A stretch of 11,981 bases of DNA from Bacteroidales bacterium (lineage in GTDB: Bacteria > Bacteroidota > Bacteroidia > Bacteroidales > Paludibacteraceae): NCBI GenBank assembly GCA_900767385.1, contig CAAFYY010000115.1:1-11981 (forward strand), given 5' to 3'. Below the pieces are notes generated by a model. That model was not told the DNA's origin. It saw nothing but the letters and a program-made list of their open reading frames with translations, and did no database searches. Every line of letters begins with the position of its first letter. The first letter of the stretch is position 1. The position numbers were made by a program, and so were the translations under genes. Shown piece after piece: positions 6,923 to 11,981 of the stretch.

Positions 6923-9211
6923 TTATTTATTACGGAGCATTTCGTCCATGTGGGCAGCAGCACGACGGCCATCGCTCATAGCGAGGATGACGGTTGCACC
7001 ACCACGAACGATATCGCCGCCGGCGAAGATGGTCTTGATGGAGCTCTGCATGCTGTCGTTGTCAACAACGATGGTGCCTTTCTTAGAGATGTCGAGGCCC
7101 TCAACAGAGTTTGGAATCAATGGGTTTGGAGATACGCCTACGCTGACGATGACGAGGTCGACTGGGATGGTGACGGTTTTGCCAGCCACAGCCACAGGAC
7201 TGCGACGGCCGCTCTCGTCTGGCTCACCAAGTTCCATCACTTGGAGTACAGCCTCGTTGACTTGACCTTTCTCGTTGCCGTGGTATTCGATTGGGTTGTG
7301 GAGTGTCATGAACTCTACGCCCTCTTCTTTGGCGTGTTTCACTTCCTCAACACGAGCAGGCATCTCTTCTTCGCTACGACGGTAGACGATCATGGCACGT
7401 TCTGCACCCAAGCGGCGAGCGGTGCGGACAGCGTCCATAGCGGTGTTACCGCCACCAACAACCATCACGTTCTTGCCGAAGAGGATTGGGGTATCAGACT
7501 CTGGGTTGGCAGCGTCCATGAGGTTGACGCGGGTGAGGTATTCGTTGCAGCTCATCACACCGATGAGGTTCTCGCCCTTGATGTTCATGAAGCGTGGGAG
7601 ACCGGCACCGCTACCAACGAAGATACCCTCGAAGCCTTGCTCCTCGAGTTCTTTCACGGTGATAGTCTTGCCGATGATGGTGTCCTTCATAAATTTCACA
7701 CCCATAGCCTCGAGGTTGTGGATTTCGGTGTCGACGATGTGGTTAGGGAGACGGAACTCAGGGATACCATATTTAAGTACGCCACCGATCTCGTGCAAAG
7801 CTTCGAAGACGGTTACGTCGTAACCAGCCTTGGCCATATCGCCAGCGAAGGCCAAGCCAGAAGGGCCTGAACCAACGACAGCAACACGTTTGCCGTTCTT
7901 CTCAGCGATTTCAGGCACTGAGATGCAGTTGTTGATGCGTTCGTAGTCGGCAACAAAGCGCTCGAGGTAGCCGATAGCCACAGCCTTGTGACCCATCTTG
8001 AGGTGGATACATTTGCTTTCGCACTGTTTCTCTTGTGGACAAACACGACCGCAGACAGCAGGGAGGGTTGAGCTCTCTTTGATGACGCGGGCAGCTTCAA
8101 GGAATTTGCCGCGCTCTACGTTCTTCACGAAGCCTGGGATGTCGATGCCTACTGGACAACCTTCTACGCAACCAGGGTTAGCGCAGTCGAGACAGCGTTT
8201 TGCCTCGGTGAGAGCCTGCTCTTCGGTCAAGCCTTGATTAACCTCTTCGAGACGAGTGGTCACGCGGTAGTCGGCTGGGAGTTCGTTCATCTTCACACGC
8301 TCGATGGCGGTACGGAGTTTTGGACTCATCGCCTTGCGTTGGAGGACACGCCACTCAGCGTCACGTCCGCGCTCTTCTTTCACCTCTACTGGGTTGTCGC
8401 GACGTTCCACGGCAGCCATCTCTTCGCCTTTGTAGGCGCCAAGACGCATGAGCATCTCGTCGAAATCTACTTGGTGAGCGTCGAACTCAGGACCGTCGAC
8501 GCAGACGAATTTTGTCTCGCCACCAACGCTGACACGACAAGCGCCACACATGCCAGTGCCGTCCACCATGATGGTGTTCAAACTGGCCTCTGTTGGCACG
8601 TTATATTTCTTGGTGAGGGCAGAGACGAATTTCATCATCACGGCAGGGCCGATAGTCACACACTTGTCAACTTTCTCGCGGTTGATGACGCCTTCAACGC
8701 CATTGGTAACCAAACCTTTGACGCCATAACTGCCGTCGTCGGTCATGACGATAACCTCGTCGGAGAAAGCACGGAGTTGCTCTTCAAGGATAATCAACTC
8801 TTTGGTTCTTGCAGCCAACACGGTGATGACGCGGTTGCCAGCTTTCTTCAAAGCCTCAGCAATTGGCAACATCGGAGCAGCACCAACGCCACCGCAAGCA
8901 CATACTACGGTGCCGAAGTTGTCGATGTGTGTTGCTTTGCCGAGTGGGCCAACAACGTCGGTGATTTCGTCGCCTACGTTCAAGCTGCACAGTTTGGTTG
9001 ATGAGACACCAATCATTTGAACGACCAAAGTGATGGTGCCTTTCTCAAGATTTGAGCCTGCAATGGTGAGAGGCATACGTTCGCCTTTCTCGCCTACGCG
9101 AACAATCACGAAGTGACCTGCTTTGCGAGACTTGGCAATCAATGGTGCCTCAATTTCCAATTGTACGACCTTATTGGAGAAATAGGTCTTACTGACAATT
9201 TTATTACTCAT
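6923..9211 (-). CDS. Fused NfnA-NfnB-type NAD(P)H:ferredoxin flavoprotein (DHODB/GltD-like fusion)
   Basis: A 762-aa cytoplasmic iron-sulfur flavoprotein combining two proteins that are separate in Nfn enzymes. Residues 1-265 resemble NfnA and the NAD-binding subunit of dihydroorotate dehydrogenase B: flavin loop RMPLTIAG (45-52), GGVGAAP pyridine-nucleotide motif (107-113), and a [2Fe-2S] site with C222, C225 and C237 plus nearby Asp217. Residues about 290-762 resemble NfnB and the glutamate synthase small subunit: cysteines 340, 343, 348, 352 and 387, 391, 397, 401 for [4Fe-4S] clusters, FAD motif GSGPSG (447-452), and NADP motif GGGNTAMDA (586-594) with the basic pair R611-R612. Nfn enzymes couple NADH, NADPH and ferredoxin by electron bifurcation; an NADPH-dependent glutamate synthase partner role is the alternative. 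No glutamate synthase large subunit or pyrD is in the window, which leans toward Nfn. It begins 11 bp after the nadB stop, so the two are probably co-transcribed. Confidence 0.88.
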   Translation of the reverse strand: MSNKIVSKTYFSNKVVQLEIEAPLIAKSRKAGHFVIVRVGEKGERMPLTIAGSNLEKGTITLVVQMIGVSSTKLCSLNVGDEITDVVGPLGKATHIDNFGTVVCACGGVGAAPMLPIAEALKKAGNRVITVLAARTKELIILEEQLRAFSDEVIVMTDDGSYGVKGLVTNGVEGVINREKVDKCVTIGPAVMMKFVSALTKKYNVPTEASLNTIMVDGTGMCGACRVSVGGETKFVCVDGPEFDAHQVDFDEMLMRLGAYKGEEMAAVERRDNPVEVKEERGRDAEWRVLQRKAMSPKLRTAIERVKMNELPADYRVTTRLEEVNQGLTEEQALTEAKRCLDCANPGCVEGCPVGIDIPGFVKNVERGKFLEAARVIKESSTLPAVCGRVCPQEKQCESKCIHLKMGHKAVAIGYLERFVADYERINNCISVPEIAEKNGKRVAVVGSGPSGLAFAGDMAKAGYDVTVFEALHEIGGVLKYGIPEFRLPNHIVDTEIHNLEAMGVKFMKDTIIGKTITVKELEEQGFEGIFVGSGAGLPRFMNIKGENLIGVMSCNEYLTRVNLMDAANPESDTPILFGKNVMVVGGGNTAMDAVRTARRLGAERAMIVYRRSEEEMPARVEEVKHAKEEGVEFMTLHNPIEYHGNEKGQVNEAVLQVMELGEPDESGRRSPVAVAGKTVTIPVDLVIVSVGVSPNPLIPNSVEGLDISKKGTIVVDNDSMQSSIKTIFAGGDIVRGGATVILAMSDGRRAAAHMDEMLRNK

Positions 9212-9222
9212 GATATGTTGTT

Positions 9223-10806
9223 TTATTTAGTTTCGTGTTGAATCTTGTTTGGATAGTCTACGGTATAGTGCAAGCCGCGACTCTCTTTGCGAGCGATGGC
9301 GTGCTTGATGATGAGGTAGGCCACGCTGATGCAGTTGCGGAGTTCGCAGATTTCGCGTGAGACGACAGAGCGGTCGAAGAGGTCTTCGGTCTCTTTGTAG
9401 AGGATGGCCAAGCGACTCATCGCGCGGTTCAGACGGAGGTTGGAGCGAACGATGCCAACATAGGAGCTCATAATCTGCTGAACCTCTTTGAGACTCTGTG
9501 TGATGAGCACCATCTCCTCTGGCAGTGAGGTGCCTGCGTCGTCCCATTGTGGGATGTCTTGCTGGAAGTCGAGGTCGTGGATACGTTGAAGTGCGTGCTT
9601 TGAAGCAGCATCAGCATAGACGATGGCTTCGATAAGCGAGTTGGATGCCAGGCGGTTGGCGCCATGAAGACCGGTGCAGGAGCACTCGCCAGCTGCATAG
9701 AGGCGGTTGATGGAGGTCTGTGCGTTCTCGTTGACCACGACACCGCCGCAGAGGTAGTGGGCAGCAGGAGCCACAGGGATATAGTCTTTGGTGATGTCAG
9801 TGCCGAGGGAGAGACATTTCTCATAGATCATTGGGAAGTGCTCTTTGGTCATCTCGGCAGGTTTGTGGGTTACGTCGAGGTAGACGTGGTCGGTGCCAGC
9901 GAGTTTCATTTCGCTGTCGATGGCGCGAGCCACGATGTCGCGAGGAGCCAACGAACCGCGCTCATCATATTTGTGCATGAATTCTTCGCCGTTGAGGGTG
10001 CGGAGAACAGCACCATAGCCACGCATTGCTTCGGTGATGAGGAAAGATGGGTGGAGACTTGGGTGATAGAAGGCTGTTGGGTGGAACTGAACGAATTCCA
10101 TGTCGCGGATGACGCCGCGGGCACGGTGTACCATGGCAATGCCATCGCCTGTAGCCACCAATGGGTTGGTGGTAGTGGTGTATACGTTGCCGATGCCGCC
10201 AGTAGCCAACATGGTGACCTTGCCGAGGAAGGTGTCAACAACCTTCGTCTTTGGATTCATCGCATAAGCACCATAGCAGGTGATGTTTGGTGTGTGACGT
10301 GTCACAACCTGACCCAAGTGATGTTGGGTGATGATATCGATAGCGAAGCAGTGTTCGTAGACGTCGATGTTAGGGTGTGCCAAGATGCATTTGATGAGCG
10401 ACTGCTGAATCTCCGCACCAGTGCTGTCCTTATGGTGGAGGATACGGAATTCGCTGTGGCCGCCCTCTTTGTGGAGATCAAACTGTCCGTCTGGCGTTTT
10501 GTCGAAGTCGACGCCCCACTGCAACAGTTGTTGAATCTGTTCGGGTGCGTTCTTCACGACTTTCTCCACAGCTTTCAAATCGCAGATGCCGTCGCCAGCA
10601 ATCAGTGTGTCTTGGATATGTTTCTCGTAGTTGTCCACTACGGTGTTTGTAACAGAAGAGACTCCGCCTTGCGCCAAAGCAGTGTTAGCCTCATCAAGTT
10701 CTGACTTACAAAGGATGGCCACCTTACCTGCATGAGCCACTTTGAGGGCAAAACTCATGCCTGCGATACCGCTACCGATGACCAAAAAATCGTACTTGTG
10801 TTCCAT
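9223..10806 (-). CDS. nadB: L-aspartate oxidase NadB
   Basis: A 527-aa FAD enzyme (E. coli NadB has 540) that oxidises L-aspartate to iminoaspartate, the first step of de novo NAD synthesis; NadA then forms quinolinate. Oxygen or fumarate can accept the electrons; fumarate is expected in an anaerobe. The N-terminal FAD motif GSGIAG is at 11-16 and the flavin-binding ALAQGGVS at 43-50. The succinate dehydrogenase/fumarate reductase-type active site is intact: REGGHS-like KEGGHSEFR (113-121), QFHPTA (240-245, H242), RGSLAPRD (283-290, R289), AAHYLCGG (348-355, H350), and the second FAD motif GECSCTGLHGANRLASNS (373-390). The helical C-terminal domain is complete. It is the first gene of the operon with the Nfn-like flavoprotein and has a good promoter upstream. 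nadA and nadC are not here. Confidence 0.96.
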   Translation of the reverse strand: MEHKYDFLVIGSGIAGMSFALKVAHAGKVAILCKSELDEANTALAQGGVSSVTNTVVDNYEKHIQDTLIAGDGICDLKAVEKVVKNAPEQIQQLLQWGVDFDKTPDGQFDLHKEGGHSEFRILHHKDSTGAEIQQSLIKCILAHPNIDVYEHCFAIDIITQHHLGQVVTRHTPNITCYGAYAMNPKTKVVDTFLGKVTMLATGGIGNVYTTTTNPLVATGDGIAMVHRARGVIRDMEFVQFHPTAFYHPSLHPSFLITEAMRGYGAVLRTLNGEEFMHKYDERGSLAPRDIVARAIDSEMKLAGTDHVYLDVTHKPAEMTKEHFPMIYEKCLSLGTDITKDYIPVAPAAHYLCGGVVVNENAQTSINRLYAAGECSCTGLHGANRLASNSLIEAIVYADAASKHALQRIHDLDFQQDIPQWDDAGTSLPEEMVLITQSLKEVQQIMSSYVGIVRSNLRLNRAMSRLAILYKETEDLFDRSVVSREICELRNCISVAYLIIKHAIARKESRGLHYTVDYPNKIQHETK

Positions 10807-10894
10807 TACGATGTTGTTCTTTAACTTACAGCAATTATTTGTTTTTTGACTGTCAGCGCATTAGCACCAACATATCAGTAATTCTTTTGCGCCC

Positions 10895-10902
10895 CAAAGG
10901 TA
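10895..10902 (-). promoter_or_regulatory. nadB: Promoter -7 box of the nadB operon
   Basis: On the - strand TACCTTTG (10902 to 10895) is a perfect match to the Bacteroidota -7 consensus TAnnTTTG. The region 19-21 nt upstream is T-rich but has no clean TTTG -33 box. Transcription would start about 80 bp before the nadB ATG. No repeat or operator that could indicate NAD-dependent control was recognised in the leader. Confidence 0.55.
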
Positions 10903-11100
10903 AGGGTTTTTCGGCAAGATAAACACCTTTTTACAATATATATTTTAAGAGAATGTTTCAAGGAACGCCAGGTTTCGTTTTCTGCGCTTTAGTTTGCAAA
11001 ATGTTTACGATGGAAATGCGTCGCGGAGTTTGAGTGGAACAATGTTTTTTGTAGCGATTTAAGATGCCAAAAGGAATCTACACATGAACCAGCCAGAAAC
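10903..11100. other. Unassigned sequence between the nadB promoter and the IS element
   Basis: About 200 bp with no convincing coding region on either strand; the frames I followed close after a few codons (for example 10 codons from the ATG near 11007). It is less AT-rich between about 10965 and 11100 than next to nadB, and could be a remnant of an older gene or the flank cut by the IS insertion. I recognise nothing specific. Confidence 0.4.
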
Positions 11101-11142
11101 TGCACCCGTTTTTTGAAGAATAATAGTCCCCGTAATTTAGAC

Positions 11143-11181
11143 AACCACAATAATACAAATATTATTGTTACTTTTGTGGTT
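11143..11181 (+). repeat. Hairpin upstream of the IS transposase
   Basis: AACCACAA (11143-11150) pairs exactly with TTGTGGTT (11174-11181). Inside it CAATAATA (11148-11155) can pair with TATTATTG (11160-11167) around a CAAA loop; three bases are shared, so the two stems compete at their junction. It ends 18 bp before orfA. IS elements often carry such structures to limit transposase expression from outside transcripts; that role here is inference. Confidence 0.55.
11169..11176 (+). promoter_or_regulatory. Possible -7 box of the IS transposase promoter
   Basis: TACTTTTG matches TAnnTTTG perfectly, 23 bp before the orfA ATG, so the leader would be about 17 nt. No TTTG -33 element is visible at the usual distance. 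The box lies in the hairpin at 11143-11181. Confidence 0.45.
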
Positions 11182-11199
11182 TAAAAATCCAATTATACT

Positions 11200-11505
11200 A
11201 TGGGTAGACCAAGTAAATTTGATGCAGCTTTCAAAGCCAAGGTGGCAGTAGAGGCTCTTCAAGAAAAGGAACCGTTGGCAGTCCTTGCCAAGAAGTATGG
11301 AGTAGCTCCATCAGTTATTACCAGTTGGAAAGAAGAACTTCTTCAAAACTCTTCCAAGGCATTTGAGACCCCAGCGGCGAACAAACAAGAAGTCAAGAAG
11401 TTGAAGGCTCAGAACGACCGTCTAATGCGTAAAGTTGGGCAGTTAACACTGGAATGTGATTTTTTTGCTCAAGCCTGCGAGGATGCCGGACTCAAAGTGA
11501 GATAG
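11200..11505 (+). CDS. IS3-family transposase OrfA
   Basis: A 101-aa protein with the HTH_Tnp_1 pattern at residues 5-45 (FDAAFKAKVAVEAL, then LAVLAKKYGVAPSVITSWKEELL), which binds the IS ends, and a leucine-zipper-like segment at about 62-92 that mediates oligomerisation in this family. Codons 88 and 89 (Phe-Phe) lie on a T7 run where ribosomes can slip into the orfB frame. The ATG is preceded by an A/T-rich leader and a -7 box. Alone it is normally a regulator; fused to OrfB it forms the active transposase. Confidence 0.92.
   Translation: MGRPSKFDAAFKAKVAVEALQEKEPLAVLAKKYGVAPSVITSWKEELLQNSSKAFETPAANKQEVKKLKAQNDRLMRKVGQLTLECDFFAQACEDAGLKVR
11460..11466 (+). promoter_or_regulatory. Programmed -1 frameshift site (T TTT TTT)
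   Basis: Seven T in a row, phased T|TTT|TTT in the orfA frame (GAT TTT TTT GCT). This is a legal X XXY YYZ heptamer. The -1 frame has a TGA at 11457-11459 and is open from exactly 11460 onward, so slippage at this run joins orfA to orfB. I found no clear downstream stimulatory stem-loop. Confidence 0.75.
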
Positions 11506-11981
11506 CCGAGTTAGAACTTCAGCGCCCCGCAGGCCTTAGTAGAAACAGATTCTGCAAGTTGATGCAGTTCAACCGCAGCAGCCTCTATTATGAGAAGAGG
11601 GGCGAGAGTGCCGAAAATTTGGAAGTGATGAGGATTATGGATGCACATTATACAGACCACCCGACGACAGGAAAGCAGGGCTTCACGGACTATCTGAATG
11701 CCAACGGCTATCACGTCAACATCAAGCGTGTAAGGCGTTTGATGGGCGTTATGGGCATAGAAGCGATCTATCCAAAGAAGTGTCTCAGCAAAGGCGGCAA
11801 GCCCAAGTATATACATCCATATCTACTCCGAAACCTGGCGATAACGCATCGCAATCAGGTGTGGAGTACGGATATCTCCTATATCCCGATGGAGGGCGGA
11901 TTCATGTATCTCTATGCCATCATCGATGTCTACAGCAGATACATACTGGGATGGCGTCTCAGCAACACTCTCTCTGCAACA
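11460..11981 (+). CDS. IS3-family transposase OrfB, DDE integrase (partial, no stop in window)
   Basis: A frame of 174 codons, open to the window edge, in the -1 frame relative to orfA. From ELQRPAGLSRNRFCKLM onward it matches OrfB: a second helix-turn-helix region (HTH_21; CKLMQFNRSSLYYEK), the linker HYTDHPTTGKQGF, the YHVNIKRVRRLMGVMGI block, then the start of the rve/DDE catalytic core WSTDISYIPMEGG. The first catalytic Asp is codon 138 (11871-11873). IIDVYSRYILGWRLS follows; the second Asp and the Glu lie beyond the window. There is no obvious strong independent start before the conserved region, so it is likely made as an OrfAB fusion by frameshifting. No frame disruption is seen in the visible part. 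Confidence 0.88.

Larger units (their letters stand above)
11101..11981 (+). mobile_element. IS3-family insertion sequence, left part (runs off the window)
   Basis: The element is shown by orfA (11200-11505) and the -1-frame orfB (11460 to the window end), the standard IS3 layout with a slippery heptamer at their overlap. The left end is not fixed: TGCACCCGTTTTTTG at 11101 resembles IS150-type ends and begins with TG, as IS3 ends do, while GTCCCCGTAATTTAGACAA (from 11126) is another candidate. The right inverted repeat and the target duplication lie outside, so neither boundary nor completeness can be confirmed. Confidence 0.75.

Noticed and set aside
6902..7870. 322-codon + strand frame opposite the Nfn-like gene
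   Set aside because: It covers the C-terminal half of a well-supported flavoprotein and shows no recognisable domain.
9664..10704. 346-codon + strand frame opposite nadB
   Set aside because: Antisense shadow of nadB, whose catalytic motifs are all intact on the other strand.
11511..11816. 101-codon - strand frame opposite the IS
   Set aside because: The + strand carries conserved OrfB sequence here; the - frame has no known motif.

Overview
The window looks like a chromosomal segment from a member of the Bacteroidota, most likely a Prevotella-like Bacteroidales. Four things point there: two secreted proteins end in type IX secretion (T9SS) C-terminal sorting domains; two genes have a perfect TAnnTTTG -7 box, the Bacteroidota promoter form; the genes lack strong Shine-Dalgarno sites; and there is an EF-G paralogue of the kind described in Bacteroides. 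Genus is inference; no rRNA or other marker gene is present.

Left part (159-4097, + strand): two endonuclease I (EndA/NucM/Vvn) family proteins in tandem, 3 bp apart, both with a signal peptide and a T9SS sorting domain. The second (349 aa) keeps the Glu-His-Asn active site. The first (961 aa) keeps His and Asn but has Gly in place of the metal-binding Glu, and it carries a large C-terminal extension with lamin-tail and Fn3/jelly-roll-like modules. A + strand terminator (4131-4162) follows.

Middle (4098-6922): a convergent intergenic stretch with a short-repeat/inverted-repeat patch and a strong - strand terminator (4351-4390), then a 720-aa EF-G paralogue on the - strand. Its translocase domains III-V look normal, but G2, G3 and G4 of its GTPase domain are all altered. 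This fits the Bacteroides EF-G2 reported to lack GTPase activity.

Right part (6923-10806, - strand): an apparent two-gene operon, nadB (L-aspartate oxidase, first step of de novo NAD synthesis) followed after 11 bp by a fused NfnA-NfnB-type NAD(P)H/ferredoxin flavoprotein (also annotated as a DHODB-like/glutamate synthase small-subunit fusion). The operon has a clear promoter (10895-10902) and a terminator-like hairpin (6834-6859). Its theme is pyridine-nucleotide synthesis and redox balancing.

Right edge (about 11101-11981, + strand): the left portion of an IS3-family insertion sequence. It has orfA, a U7 slippery heptamer and the -1-frame orfB, which runs off the window without a stop. A hairpin covers the IS promoter just before orfA.

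I see no RNA genes, CRISPR arrays, prophage genes or defence system. The points most worth a second look are the active-site-altered nuclease next to an intact one, the EF-G paralogue with degenerate GTPase motifs, and the frameshift signal of the IS.
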